A DNA stretch of 44,355 bases, taken from positions 1 to 44,355 of the forward strand of contig CADCVG010000084.1 in assembly GCA_902806075.1 (NCBI GenBank), in the 5' to 3' direction. This DNA comes from an uncultured Rubrobacteraceae bacterium. Its GTDB lineage: Bacteria; Actinomycetota; Rubrobacteria; Rubrobacterales; Rubrobacteraceae. Below the pieces are notes generated by a model, which did no database searches, was not told where the DNA came from, and saw only the letters and a program-made list of their open reading frames with translations. Positions 24,401 through 33,913 of this stretch are shown here, one piece after another (position 1 is the first letter of the stretch; each line of letters opens with the position of its first letter). Made by a program: the position numbers and the translations under genes.

Positions 24401-26041
24401 TTAGTCTTTCTTCGATTTTTTGGACTTTTTGCTATCGACAGGGCCATCGGACCCGAAGTCAACAGGGCCATCGGGCCCGAAGTCGACAGGGCCGGGATCC
24501 TTGTCCCCGGCGCCGGAGTCCTTGTCCTCATCGCTCTTTTCTTTGCGGGAGGGGTCGAGGGTCGTTTCGGGTGCGGCCTGCTTCGGTGCCTCTTGCGCTT
24601 TGGCTGGAACCGGCTGCGAGTTTTCCTTCTGGGGCTTTGGCGCTGGCGAGGACGTCGCGGGCGCTGGCGTGGCTTCGGAGACCTCCGATGCTACCGCTAC
24701 CGGCTCCGTGGCGGCAACGGCGACCGGGGTGGGGACCGTCTCCACCGGGGGTGCGGCGGGGGTGCTCTGCGAGTTACTCTGCACTGCGGGGGGTGGTGAG
24801 GAGGCCGTAGCCTCGTCTTCGGCCTTGGAGCTCTCCCGGGTCTGGCTACCGGCCTCGGGCTCCTCCTCGGCGGTCTTCTCCTCGGCAGGTTCTTCCTCGG
24901 CAGGTTCTTCCTCGGTGGGTTCTTCCTCGACGGGCTCCGCCTCGGCGGGGTTCATGGCGAGGCTCTCCACCTCGCTGTTCTCCTCGCCGAGCCCCGTTAT
25001 CTGCCTGGCCTGTTCCAGCATAGGGAGATCGTTCAACACGGCCAGGGCTATCCCACCAAGCAGCCCCACGGAGGCCAGCACCACGGCCACGGGACCGGCC
25101 ACCTTGCGCCTGCTCTTCCCATGTACGCTCGGGGGAGGGACCGCCGCGCGGCGGGGTGGCCGGGATAGTACGGTGGTCTCCTGCACCTCTGGCAGAGTGG
25201 CCAGCGGTGGGAGCCCGGCGCGTATACGCTGGAGGTCCTGTATGAGCTCGCCGGCGTTGGCGTAGCGGTCTTCAGGATACTTGGCGAGAAGCTTCGCGGT
25301 CACGACGTTCAGGCCCTCGGGAACGTTGGGGTTTGTCTCTCTGGGTGGGCGAGGTGGCTCGTTAACGTGCTTCAGGGCGAGGCCGATAGGGGTCTCGGCC
25401 TCGTAGGGGAGGACTCCGGTAAGCATCTCGTAGAGGACTACACCCAGAGAGTACAGGTCGCTGGCGGGTCCAACGGGCTCGCCCATCGCTTGTTCGGGGG
25501 ACATGTAGCCCGCGGTTCCCAGGATCATGCTGGTCCCGGAGAGAGCCGTCGCCGATGAGGCGCGGGCGATACCGAAGTCACCGACCTTGGCGTTGCCGAC
25601 GGTGGTAAGGAGGATGTTCTGAGGCTTGACGTCGCGGTGGATCACACCGCGCTCGTGGGCCAGGCCGAGGGCACCGGCGATCTGGAGCGCCAACCCCGCT
25701 GCTTCGTGAGAAGGGAGTGCCCCCTCCTGCAGGATGCGCCTCTTGAGGGTCCCTCCCGGCAGGTACTCCATAGTCATGTAGTAGGACCCGTCCGCGGAGC
25801 GCCCCCGGTCGTAGATCTGGACGATGTGCGGGTGGGAGAGCGAGGCCGCACTCCTTGCCTCACGCCGGAAGCGCTCGACGAACTCCTTGTCATCAGCGTA
25901 CTGCTCCCTCAGCACCTTCAACGCCACGTCGCGCACCAGAACCGCGTCGTGCGCGAGGTAAACTCGGGCCATACCTCCGTTACCCAAAAGGCAAGTCAAC
26001 TGGTAACGACTGTCCGTGAAAGCATTAGTCATGACCCGCAT
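24401..26041 (-). CDS. Transmembrane Ser/Thr protein kinase (PknB-like)
   Basis: 546 residues. Kinase motifs in order: glycine loop GNGGMARVYLAHD, ATP-binding Lys42 (ALKVL), catalytic HRDVKPQN, DFGIA, MSPEQ and SDLYSLGVVLYEMLTG. One membrane span (VAVVLASVGLLGGIALAVL) follows a juxtamembrane linker, then an outside part without PASTA domains: Glu/Pro repeats of the type EEEPAEEEP, a Pro/Val/Ala-rich stretch, and a tail with two PVDFG repeats and KKSKKSKK. ATG 26041 is chosen as the first start near the domain; ATG 26032 and a start at 26080 are possible. It would sense an envelope signal and phosphorylate cytosolic targets. Confidence 0.92.
   Translation of the reverse strand: MRVMTNAFTDSRYQLTCLLGNGGMARVYLAHDAVLVRDVALKVLREQYADDKEFVERFRREARSAASLSHPHIVQIYDRGRSADGSYYMTMEYLPGGTLKRRILQEGALPSHEAAGLALQIAGALGLAHERGVIHRDVKPQNILLTTVGNAKVGDFGIARASSATALSGTSMILGTAGYMSPEQAMGEPVGPASDLYSLGVVLYEMLTGVLPYEAETPIGLALKHVNEPPRPPRETNPNVPEGLNVVTAKLLAKYPEDRYANAGELIQDLQRIRAGLPPLATLPEVQETTVLSRPPRRAAVPPPSVHGKSRRKVAGPVAVVLASVGLLGGIALAVLNDLPMLEQARQITGLGEENSEVESLAMNPAEAEPVEEEPTEEEPAEEEPAEEKTAEEEPEAGSQTRESSKAEDEATASSPPPAVQSNSQSTPAAPPVETVPTPVAVAATEPVAVASEVSEATPAPATSSPAPKPQKENSQPVPAKAQEAPKQAAPETTLDPSRKEKSDEDKDSGAGDKDPGPVDFGPDGPVDFGSDGPVDSKKSKKSKKD
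24845..24958 (-). repeat. In-frame Glu-rich tandem repeat in the kinase
   Basis: A 15-base unit coding EEEPA/EEEPT repeats four to five times imperfectly inside the kinase's outside region (on the plus strand tcctcggcaggttct copies). A shorter repeat coding GPVDFG occurs near 24430-24500. Such repeats are prone to length change. Confidence 0.6.
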
Positions 26042-26129
26042 TGTACCCACTTCGAGATTATCTAAGCGTTTTCGGAGCAAAGATGGGTCAAAGTGTGCAA
26101 AGAACTGCTAAAGAGTCTTATAGATCTGG

Positions 26130-26996
26130 CTAACCGGGTACGATGTGCCGCAGAATTGCGGAGCAGAGGGGGCTCTCGGGATCGAGGAAGCCTTTGATCA
26201 CATCGTAGTGGTTGTCGCCTGGTAGGGTCAGGAGGTCCGCATCCAGGCTCTTCGACCTCCAGGCTGCGAGGAACTCCTCTGACTGGCGGCGGAACTCGGC
26301 GGTCTCGTCCTCACCGTAGACGAGGAGGAGCGGCGGCGCGCTGTCCGGGACGTGTAGGATCGGGCTGTTGCGCAATACCTGGTCCCAACTCAACTGGAGC
26401 TTTGGTTGTATGAAGGTGTACGGAAAGGGCGCCAGATCGAAGAGCCCGCTGATCGCGCACGCGCTTTTTATGACGTCTCCGGGTAGCCCGTAGACGCCCT
26501 CCCAGTCCGTTTCGAGGAGCATCGCCGTAAGGTGTCCGCCCGCCGAGTGTCCCGCGACGTGGATGCGCCCCGCGTCGCCGCCGAAGCTCCCGGCGTTCTT
26601 GTAGGTCCACGAGAGGGCGGCGCGGGTCTGGCGTACGATCTCGTCTATCGTCACCTCCGGGCACAGCGCGTAGTTGAGTACGACGGTCGTCACGCCCCTG
26701 CGCGCCGGCCCGCGGGCGACGTAGCCGAACTCCTTGCTCGTACGCGCCTTCCAGTAACCGCCGTGGACGTAGAAAAGGATGGGCGCGGCCCCGTCCGCCT
26801 CCGACGCCGGGTATATGTCCACGTGCTCGGCGAGTGTCGGGCCGAACGGCACGTCGAGGCGGTGCTTCACCTCCGCCCGGAGCTTCTCACTCTCTCTTGC
26901 GTAGAAGTCCGCGTAGGCGGAGACGTCCTCGACCGTCTGTTCGAGGTCGTACTGGGCGTCGAGCTCCTCCTGCGTAGCGAAGTTCTTGTAGAGCAT
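26130..26996 (-). CDS. Alpha/beta hydrolase, kynurenine-formamidase-like
   Basis: 288 residues. Oxyanion motif HGGYW (78-82), nucleophile Ser151 in GHSAGGH, candidate acid Asp230 in YGEDE and His263 in PGDNHYD. HGGYW is typical of the arylformamidase/esterase branch that includes kynurenine formamidase. A strong GGAGGAAG site lies 4 bases before the ATG. It sits 11 bases after a small gene and the AtoE transporter on the same strand, so the three form an operon: transporter, small protein, hydrolase. I infer it hydrolyses an ester or amide linked to the transported acid. Confidence 0.87.
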   Translation of the reverse strand: MLYKNFATQEELDAQYDLEQTVEDVSAYADFYARESEKLRAEVKHRLDVPFGPTLAEHVDIYPASEADGAAPILFYVHGGYWKARTSKEFGYVARGPARRGVTTVVLNYALCPEVTIDEIVRQTRAALSWTYKNAGSFGGDAGRIHVAGHSAGGHLTAMLLETDWEGVYGLPGDVIKSACAISGLFDLAPFPYTFIQPKLQLSWDQVLRNSPILHVPDSAPPLLLVYGEDETAEFRRQSEEFLAAWRSKSLDADLLTLPGDNHYDVIKGFLDPESPLCSAILRHIVPG

Positions 26997-27007
26997 CGCT
27001 CTTCCTC

Positions 27008-27271
27008 CTACCCGCCGAACATCCTGCGCCAGAGGGAGCGCCGGACCGGGCTCCGGTCCGGTCGTTTCGGAGGGCCGCCCAGGGGGGGCAGACCATGCTC
27101 GGCGCGTACGGCGTTGCGGCCTCGTACGATCATCGGGTTCTCAGACCAGTCGTCGCCGGCCTCGGCCCGGATCTGCTCCTCTATCTTCGCCATACCCGCC
27201 TCATTCACGCCACCCAAAATCGCGGCCTCGTATTTAATACCGAGCAGGACGAAATTCTTGTCGTCGAGCAT
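27008..27271 (-). CDS. Hypothetical protein between transporter and hydrolase
   Basis: 87 residues. Begins LDDKNFVLLGIKYEAAILGG, has an acidic middle and ends with a basic, Pro-rich tail (GPPKRPDRSPVRRSLWRRMF). Eleven bases separate it from genes on each side, so it is co-transcribed with atoE-like and formamidase-like genes. No family recognised; perhaps an accessory of the transporter. Confidence 0.65.
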   Translation of the reverse strand: MLDDKNFVLLGIKYEAAILGGVNEAGMAKIEEQIRAEAGDDWSENPMIVRGRNAVRAEHGLPPLGGPPKRPDRSPVRRSLWRRMFGG

Positions 27272-27282
27272 CCTGGCTCTCT

Positions 27283-28677
27283 CTACAGAAAGAACGGCGT
27301 TATCAGGGCGAACGCTCCGTAGACGGTGAAGCTGAGCGCCAGCGTCAGCACACCGTATCCCATTATGTCGCGGATACCGAGGCCCACTATGCCGAGGATC
27401 GGGAGCGCCCAGAACGGTTGGATCATGTTCGCCGTCCCTTCGCCCCAGGCGACGGCCATGGCTATGAGGCCATGGTCGACTCCGAGTGGCTCCGCGGCAG
27501 GCACCATGACCGGCCCCTGCACGAGCCAGTGCCCGCCCCCCGAGGGGATGAAGAGGCTGATGATGTTGGAGGAGACGAAGGTCCAGAAGGCGAAGGTGTA
27601 CTCGTTCGAGAACGAAAGGAACCAGTCGGCGATGATACCTGCTAGAGCCACGCCGCCGACCGCGAAGGTCATAAGGCCCTGTATGCCACCGTAGAGCGGA
27701 TATTGCAGGGCAATCGGCCCGATTGCCCCGGCGCTGCCGGTGAACGTACGTACGTAGCGGATCGGGGTCCAGTGCAGGATCAGGCCGAGCGCCAGGAAGA
27801 GTGCGATGACGGCGTTGAAGTCGAGGGTGAACGTGCCCGCCGTGATCGAGCTAATGAAGTAGGTGAAGATGGCGCCGGCGAGGATCAGGTTCAGCGGCCA
27901 GAAACGCTCGAGCGCGCCGGCCGGAGTATTGGGCGTCTCCGGCTCGTCTCTCTCGTCCTCCCGCGCCAAAAGCCCGCGGTCCACCTTGCGCATCTGCTCC
28001 GGGCGTTTGGGCATCATCCACCAGTAGAGCGGCACCAGGAGGGTGACGATGATGATTACGGGTGCGATGTTCCACCAGGTGAAGATGGTTTCTCCGTACC
28101 CGAGGACCTGTCCCGTCTGCTGCTCGGTGATGTTCGCCGGGCTGCCCGGTGTCGAGACGGCGAGGGCTATAGAGGAGGAGAGCCCGCTCGCCCAAACGAT
28201 AAAGCCCGCGTAGCCGGCCGAGACGAGGATTGCGTAGTCGATGTTCTCCATGCGCTTGCCGATGAAGCGAGCCATGATCGCCGCCACGACGAGCCCGAAG
28301 CCCCAGTTGATGAGGCTGGCAATCGAGGCGACCACGATGGTCAGCGCCAGGGCCTGCCCCTGGTTCTGGGGTTTCGAGGCCAGCCAGTTCAGAAAGCGCG
28401 AGACCGGCCGGGACTGCGCCACCACGTAACCGGTCAGGAGGATGAGCGCCATCTGCAACGCGAAGGTCAGTATGTTCCACAGACCAGCGTACCAGGCGCC
28501 GATCAGGGCAAGGATATCGGTAGTGACGAAGATCATGGCCAACACGTAAGCGATCATGGTCAGTACGACTGCGAACAGGAAAGCGTCCGGCAGGTAACGT
28601 TCGGCCAACCCGACGAAGAAATTCACGACCCGGTTTCCGCCACCGGCGGCTTCCGGCCTGCTTATCCTCTCTTCCAT
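27283..28677 (-). CDS. Short-chain fatty acid transporter, AtoE family
   Basis: 464 residues, about eleven hydrophobic spans (for example FLFAVVLTMIAYVLAMIFV, IAGLFDW-like half-repeats, PILGIVGLGIRDIMGYGVL). The family signature regions ASLINWGFGLVVAAIMAR and FIPSGGGHWLVQGPVM are plainly present. AtoE carries acetoacetate and other short-chain fatty acids. GAAGAGGAG precedes the ATG. First gene of a three-gene operon with a small protein and a hydrolase. Confidence 0.9.
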   Translation of the reverse strand: MEERISRPEAAGGGNRVVNFFVGLAERYLPDAFLFAVVLTMIAYVLAMIFVTTDILALIGAWYAGLWNILTFALQMALILLTGYVVAQSRPVSRFLNWLASKPQNQGQALALTIVVASIASLINWGFGLVVAAIMARFIGKRMENIDYAILVSAGYAGFIVWASGLSSSIALAVSTPGSPANITEQQTGQVLGYGETIFTWWNIAPVIIIVTLLVPLYWWMMPKRPEQMRKVDRGLLAREDERDEPETPNTPAGALERFWPLNLILAGAIFTYFISSITAGTFTLDFNAVIALFLALGLILHWTPIRYVRTFTGSAGAIGPIALQYPLYGGIQGLMTFAVGGVALAGIIADWFLSFSNEYTFAFWTFVSSNIISLFIPSGGGHWLVQGPVMVPAAEPLGVDHGLIAMAVAWGEGTANMIQPFWALPILGIVGLGIRDIMGYGVLTLALSFTVYGAFALITPFFL

Positions 28678-29243
28678 TGTCTCCTCTTCATCTCCGTTCC
28701 CCTAAACGAGCGGGATCATATTAGGTCAGCGACGCCGCCTAGCTACCCCGTCACCGGGCCTTCAAGTGTCCTGACCCCGGATAAGCTTACCTAATCGCGG
28801 GTCAGAAAAGCAAGGTATGTATCGTGCTTTCGGGGGCTTGTCCTGTCGGGGGACGAACCGCTCAGCACGTCCTGTAGATGCTGATCGGCGCGAAGGAGAG
28901 GGCCGGGGAACCTGGTTGCGCTTGCCACTCTCATGATGTTGTTTATGCCGAGGGCCACCGCCTCGAAGGCGTCCTCCATTTCGTTGCCGGTGGGTATGGA
29001 TATGGGCGTCGCCGTGGCGGTCGACAGGTTGACTTGGCCGAGCACAGTCCAGCCAGTTGATCTTCTCCTTAGTCCTTGCCGCCCCGCCATGCTCGTGACG
29101 CCAGATGCCCAAGACAGCGCCACCTGCAATCGCAGGATGACCGATAAGAACGTTCTCGGCGTGCTCTGATGAATTGTCAACGCCGCCCGAGATCCTTATC
29201 ACGATGCCTGGGGACAACCGTGAAGCACCGAGCCGAGCACCCC
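28678..29243. other. 566-base region without an assignable gene
   Basis: Two overlapping minus-strand frames are open (28762-29247 and 28791-29180). The second contains TATPISIPTGNEMEDAFEAV and LGINNIMRVASATRFPGPLL, which read like real protein, but it has no ribosome site and its N-terminal half looks non-coding. I suspect a decayed gene with a frameshift near 29060 but cannot name the family. A promoter for the AtoE operon should lie near 28690-28760. Confidence 0.35.
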
Positions 29244-30362
29244 TCACGCTGACGAGGGCCTAACGGTCACTGGTGGTAGCAGGCGCTCCTGCTGGAAGTG
29301 GGCGATCCATTTGCGGAACATATCTTCGGTATCCATGCAGTCTTGGAACCCGGCCTGGCGAATCTTGATCGTGCTGACGAGCATCGGCGGAAGCTCCTCA
29401 AAATCGTACCCGAGGCAGAAGTCGGCGTAGATGCCGGACTGGCCAATGAACTCCTTAAGGTCCGTCGGAGCTTGAAGGTCGAACTCACGAACGATCTCTT
29501 CCCATTCTTCTTGATGTTCAGGCATGTCGTCCGCTAGAGACATCGGTTTGTTCTCCCCAACCTCCATACCGAATGCGTCAGCTATAGTGGGCCAGGCGTT
29601 GCGCATAACTAAAACGTCGCCGTTGGCGACGTTGAAATACTCACCCCTGGTCTTCTGGGGCGTCTCCATCACCCACTCCATCGCCCGGGCGAGTAGGTCC
29701 GCGTCCACGTACTCTGCCAAGAAGTCGGCTTGACCAGGGAAGTCGAGCGGCTCACCGGCCTTACGCTTGAGGGCTGCGTAGGCTCCTATAGCCGCTACCG
29801 GGTTCATGTTGCTGCCGACCGCCTCCCCGCAGACGATCTGAGGACGCAGGATCGTCCAGCCCCACCCATGGCCGTTCTCCTGCTTCTCCCGGAGGTAGTC
29901 CTCCTGCAACCAATAGAAGTTCTCGTGCTGGTGGCGTGGCTCCCTCTCCTTACCCGGCAACTTCATCTCTTCGACATGCACTCCGTAAGCCTTAGTCCCC
30001 TGCATGAGGATGAGATGCTCCAGGTTGGTCGCTGCCTTCTCTAGAGGTTCGAAAAGGTTCTGGAGCATGTTCAAGTTCGTATCCATCTGGTCTGGCTCCG
30101 ACCACCCTGGAATGAGGCCCGGCTTCTCATAGAGCGCGGCGTAGATAACGTGGGTGACATCCTGCATCTGCGAGAACACCTCGGCGCACTGCTCCTTATC
30201 TTGAAGGTCCACCGAGACGTGTTCCCCGCCGTGGGACCGTTGCGGGGTTCGGCGCGAGATACCCACGACGTCCCACTTCGGGAGCCCGGAGAAGTGCTTC
30301 GCCGCGGCAAAGCCCACGACCCCCAGATCACCCGCAATTAGAATCTTCTTGCGCTCCTCCAT
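29244..30362 (-). CDS. PRISE-family SDR reductase (progesterone 5-beta-reductase/iridoid synthase-like)
   Basis: 372 residues. The Rossmann motif GDLGVVG (11-17) lies at the N-terminus; NADP preference is suggested by SRR at 36-38. The family's special active site is visible: Lys124 in MQGTKAYG and Tyr150 in the NFYWLQEDYL motif (usually NFYY), with the PRISE substrate-loop and PQIVCGEAVG region after it. PRISE enzymes reduce activated C=C bonds of enones; some bacterial members act on small enones or enals. Strong GGAGGATC site before ATG. It lies downstream of the phosphotriesterase-like and acyl-CoA dehydrogenase genes on the same strand, 92 bases away. Confidence 0.87.
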   Translation of the reverse strand: MEERKKILIAGDLGVVGFAAAKHFSGLPKWDVVGISRRTPQRSHGGEHVSVDLQDKEQCAEVFSQMQDVTHVIYAALYEKPGLIPGWSEPDQMDTNLNMLQNLFEPLEKAATNLEHLILMQGTKAYGVHVEEMKLPGKEREPRHQHENFYWLQEDYLREKQENGHGWGWTILRPQIVCGEAVGSNMNPVAAIGAYAALKRKAGEPLDFPGQADFLAEYVDADLLARAMEWVMETPQKTRGEYFNVANGDVLVMRNAWPTIADAFGMEVGENKPMSLADDMPEHQEEWEEIVREFDLQAPTDLKEFIGQSGIYADFCLGYDFEELPPMLVSTIKIRQAGFQDCMDTEDMFRKWIAHFQQERLLPPVTVRPSSA

Positions 30363-30454
30363 ACGATCCTCCTGGAGTTCGCTTCTCTAAACAACCCATG
30401 AACAATGGCAGGCAGGCGATGCCGCCTAAACACACTCGTCCTACCGGCTACTTG

Positions 30455-31435
30455 TCAGCCGCCGAAGATACTCTTCGGGTTTTCGATGAAGATGCCGTCT
30501 ATCTGCTCGTCGGTAATCCCGGCGTTCTTGAGTACGGGGACGACGTCGTCGAAGAGGTGGGTTATGTGCCATCCTGCGAGAAGGTCGACTACCGCATCAG
30601 GGAGGACCAGCGGGCGGCCTAGCCAGACGTTTACGGTGTCGTGGGAGAGGGCTATCCTGTCACCGTATCCCATCCCGAGGAGACCGATGAGGCACGTCTG
30701 TCGCATCGTGTCCATCGGGGCGCCGACTATGCCCTGGATCCCGAAGCGGTCGAAGGCTATGTTGACGCCGTGCTCTAGGGTAGCGATATGGTAGGAGACG
30801 TCGGTGTTGCCGTCCATGTGCCCGATCATGACCCGGTTCGGGTCAGCTCCCGCCCCGACTAACATCTCGGCCTGCTCGGGGCCCATCGTCCCCTCCTGAG
30901 TGTGGGTGATGATCGGGATACCCGTCTCTATTTGGGCCTTTGCGCCCGCGTCGAAGAACATCATCTCGTAGTCGGAGATGGCGTCCTTGCTTGAGGCGAG
31001 CTTTATGACGCCGGCCTTGATCCCGGTGCCGCCGATGCCGTCGGTGATCTCCGTCATCATCATCTCTTCGATCTCGCCGGGGGCGCTCCCCAGGCCCTGG
31101 CGGAACTTGAAGTAGGCCGGCGCCCCCTCGGCCTCGTAGTAGTAGCCGGTCGAGCAGATTATCTTGATCTCGGCCCTCTCGGAGATCTCACGCAACATCT
31201 CCGGGTCGCGTCCGCAGTCGTTTGGCGTCGCGTCCACTATCGTCTCGACCCCGTGCGCCTTCGCCCTCTCGGCCACGTCAATGCCTGTATTGATAACGTC
31301 CTCGCGGCTGTTGCTCCCGAACGTCGTGTCGCCCGCGTAGCCTGGGTACCCGAAGAAGAAGTGCTCGTGCATCAAGGTCTTGCCGAGTTCATCGGAAGAC
31401 ACAGGCCCCGTTACCGTGTTGACTGTAGTCGCCAT
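30455..31435 (-). CDS. Phosphotriesterase-family amidohydrolase (lactonase-like)
   Basis: 326 residues, binuclear-metal TIM barrel. Metal ligands: His23 and His25 in LMHEHFF, bridging Lys145 in AGVIKLAS, His178 in IITHTQEG, His206 in IGHMDGN, Asp266 in LSHDTVN. All six expected positions are filled. Members of this family hydrolyse lactones, phosphotriesters or related esters. AAAGGAGGAGCG gives a strong start. It follows the acyl-CoA dehydrogenase by 13 bases, so they form an operon; a lactonase paired with acyl-CoA degradation is a sensible inference. Confidence 0.93.
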   Translation of the reverse strand: MATTVNTVTGPVSSDELGKTLMHEHFFFGYPGYAGDTTFGSNSREDVINTGIDVAERAKAHGVETIVDATPNDCGRDPEMLREISERAEIKIICSTGYYYEAEGAPAYFKFRQGLGSAPGEIEEMMMTEITDGIGGTGIKAGVIKLASSKDAISDYEMMFFDAGAKAQIETGIPIITHTQEGTMGPEQAEMLVGAGADPNRVMIGHMDGNTDVSYHIATLEHGVNIAFDRFGIQGIVGAPMDTMRQTCLIGLLGMGYGDRIALSHDTVNVWLGRPLVLPDAVVDLLAGWHITHLFDDVVPVLKNAGITDEQIDGIFIENPKSIFGG

Positions 31436-31448
31436 CTTCGCTCCTCCT

Positions 31449-32690
31449 TTACTTGCTCTTTAGCTGTTCGGTGATGAGGCTTCCCTCGCGCTCCTTCTTT
31501 AGCTCCAGCTTGGCGACCGACGCGCGGTGGACCTCGTCGGGGCCGTCGGCCAGACGCAGGATGCGCGACTCGGCCCAGAAGTGTGCGAGCGGGAAGTCTT
31601 CGGAGACGCCCGCGCCGCCGAAGGCCTGGATGGCCCGGTCGAGGACCTTCAGGGTCGCGTTGGGGCCGATGACCTTTATCATGGCGATCTCGGCCTTGGC
31701 CTCCTTGTTGCCGACCGTGTCCATCATGTGGGCGGCCTTTAGGGTCAGGAGCCTCGATTGCTCTATCTCCATCCTGGAGTCGGCGATCCACTCCATGATC
31801 ACACCCTGCTCGGCGAGCGGTTTGCCGAAGGCGACCCGGCTCTTGACCCTCTCGCACATCAGCTCCAACGCCCGCTCGGCGACCCCGACCTGGCGCATGC
31901 AGTGGTGGATGCGCCCGGGTCCCAACCGCCCCTGCGCGATGGCGAAACCCTTGCCCTCGTCCCAGAGGATGTTCTCTACGGGTACGCGTACGTCGTTGTA
32001 GTTGACCTCCGCGTGACCGTGCGGCGCGTCGTCGTAGCCGAAGACGGGCAGCGCACGCTCTATCTCCACACCCGGGGCGTCCAGCGGGACCAGGATCATG
32101 GACTGCTGCTCGTAGCGTTTGGCCTCGGGGTCGGTCTTGCCCATGAAGATGGAGATCTTGCAGCGCGGGTCCGGCGCCCCCGTAGACCACCACTTACGCC
32201 CGTTCACCACGTACTCGTCGCCGTCGCGCTCGATCCTGGCCTGGATATTAGTCGCGTCCGAGGAGGCCACGTCAGGCTCGGTCATCGCGAAGCACGAGCG
32301 GATCTCACCGTCAAGCAGCGGCTTTAGCCACCTCTCCTGCTGCTCTGGCGTCCCGTAGCGGACCAAGACCTCCATGTTCCCCGTGTCCGGGGCGTTGCAG
32401 TTAAAGACCTCCGGGCCTATTGGGCTGCGGCCCATGATCTCGCACAGCGGAGCGTACTCGAGGTTGGTGAGGCCCGCCCCGAGGTCCGAGTCCGGCAGGA
32501 AGAGGTTCCACAGCCCCGCCGATTTAGCTCTCTCTTTTAGCTCCTCCATTATCGGCGGTATGCTCCAGCGCTCTCCAGAGGCCGCGAGTTGGTCCTTGTA
32601 GGTCTTCTCGTTCGGGTAGACGTACTCGTCCATGAACTCTGTAAGCTCTGCTCGTAGCCCCTGCACCTTCTCTGAGTAGTCGAAGTCCAT
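31449..32690 (-). CDS. Acyl-CoA dehydrogenase, ACAD10/11-like
   Basis: 413 residues, FAD flavoprotein that introduces a 2,3-double bond into an acyl-CoA. N-terminal helical domain ([18 protein letters not shown]), FAD/substrate segment [17 protein letters not shown], the beta-domain ([16 protein letters not shown]), and the C-terminal helical domain ending with the ADGPDEVH loop. The [19 protein letters not shown] block marks the ACAD10/11-like group, often linked to hydroxyacyl or branched substrates. ATG 32690 has AGGAGGG 6 bases upstream; the longer frame to 32789 has no site. First gene of the operon with the phosphotriesterase-like gene. Confidence 0.93.
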   Translation of the reverse strand: MDFDYSEKVQGLRAELTEFMDEYVYPNEKTYKDQLAASGERWSIPPIMEELKERAKSAGLWNLFLPDSDLGAGLTNLEYAPLCEIMGRSPIGPEVFNCNAPDTGNMEVLVRYGTPEQQERWLKPLLDGEIRSCFAMTEPDVASSDATNIQARIERDGDEYVVNGRKWWSTGAPDPRCKISIFMGKTDPEAKRYEQQSMILVPLDAPGVEIERALPVFGYDDAPHGHAEVNYNDVRVPVENILWDEGKGFAIAQGRLGPGRIHHCMRQVGVAERALELMCERVKSRVAFGKPLAEQGVIMEWIADSRMEIEQSRLLTLKAAHMMDTVGNKEAKAEIAMIKVIGPNATLKVLDRAIQAFGGAGVSEDFPLAHFWAESRILRLADGPDEVHRASVAKLELKKEREGSLITEQLKSK

Positions 32691-32847
32691 CGTCGCCCTC
32701 CTCTTGGCGTTGACTATGTGTCCGGTTCGGCGGCGCGGACCCGCTGGTCCCTTCTCCGTCGAGAGTATCCCCGCCAGCAATTCTGGCACGATGTCGTACC
32801 CGTCGCAACAAGCAGCAGCTCCCTGGGCAAGTTGACCGGGGTTCGGG

Positions 32848-32878
32848 CTGACAATATAGTGCTGGATGAGGAAATACT
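32848..32878 (+). promoter_or_regulatory. Possible promoter for the TAXI binding-protein gene
   Basis: CTGACA (32848-32853) and AATACT (32873-32878) are 19 bases apart in the divergent intergenic region, 40 bases before the start. The spacing is longer than usual, so this is tentative. Confidence 0.25.
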
Positions 32879-32917
32879 GGGCGTGGCGCTGGCGCCCACG
32901 CGAGGAGGAGTTTGGTT

Positions 32918-33913
32918 ATGCACAGAGTCGTTCGCCACGTTTGGCATCCAATAGGTCGAGCCGTATCGGGTATGGTTGTGGTCCTGATCCTGCTGTCGAT
33001 GCTCGCGGCCTGCAGCGCGAGCCAGGCGCCGGGCGGGGGAGACAGGCTCAGCATCGCGACCGGAGGTACGGGAGGGGTCTACTTCGTCTACGGCGGGGCT
33101 CTGGCCGACCAGATAACACAGAACATCGAGGGCGTGGAAGCGACCGCTGAGGCGACCTCGGCCTCGGTAGACAACATGCAGTTGATCGCCGACGAGAGCA
33201 GCGACGTGGCCTTCACGCTCGCCGATACCGCCGCCGACGCCGTCGAGGGCAGGGAGAGCTTCGACGGAGACCCGGTCCCCGCCCAGGCCCTGGCCCGGCT
33301 CTACAACAACTACACCCAGGTAGTGACCACCGCGGACTCCGGCATAGAGAGCATCGAGGACCTGCAAGGCAAGAGCGTCTCCGTGGGCTCGCCCGGCTCC
33401 GGCACCGAGGTGATAGCCCTGCGCGTCCTCGAAGCGGCCGGGCTAGACCCCGACGCGGATATAGACCGCCAGCAACTCGGCGTGGACGAGTCCGTGGACG
33501 CGGTGCGCGACGGCACCATCGACGCCTTCTTCTGGTCCGGCGGCCTGCCGACCGGCGCGGTTACCGACCTCGCGACGACCGACCAGATCATCCTGCTCCC
33601 GACCATAGAGTACCTTGGAGCCCTGCGCGAGACGTACGGCCAAGTCTACCAGGAGGCGACCATCCCGGCCGGGACCTACGAGGGCTTCGACCAAGACGTC
33701 TCCGTGATCGCCGTCCCCAACTACCTGGTGGTCAACGAGTCCATGGACGAGGAGATGGCCTACAACATAACCAGGCTCCTCTTCGACCAGCAAGACGCCC
33801 TCGCACAGGCCCACCAGGAGGCAAACAACCTGGATATAAACACGGCTCCACAGGTTCCGCCGCTGGAGGTTCATCCCGGCGCCCAACGATACTACGACGA
33901 AGCCGGAAGCTAG
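32918..33913 (+). CDS. TAXI-type TRAP transporter substrate-binding protein
   Basis: 331 residues. Signal with lipobox-like LAAC (MVVVLILLSMLAAC, Cys about 32) suggests a lipoprotein. The TAXI fold signature follows: IATGGTGGVYFVYGG, ATSASVDNMQLI, DVAFTLADTA, and KSVSVGSPGSGTEV. TAXI proteins bind small organic acids, commonly glutamate-like or other carboxylates. ATG 32918 has GGAGGAG 7 bases upstream; the TTG at 32912 is within the site. First gene of a split TRAP operon (with DUF1850 and the fused permease). Confidence 0.92.
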   Translation: MHRVVRHVWHPIGRAVSGMVVVLILLSMLAACSASQAPGGGDRLSIATGGTGGVYFVYGGALADQITQNIEGVEATAEATSASVDNMQLIADESSDVAFTLADTAADAVEGRESFDGDPVPAQALARLYNNYTQVVTTADSGIESIEDLQGKSVSVGSPGSGTEVIALRVLEAAGLDPDADIDRQQLGVDESVDAVRDGTIDAFFWSGGLPTGAVTDLATTDQIILLPTIEYLGALRETYGQVYQEATIPAGTYEGFDQDVSVIAVPNYLVVNESMDEEMAYNITRLLFDQQDALAQAHQEANNLDINTAPQVPPLEVHPGAQRYYDEAGS

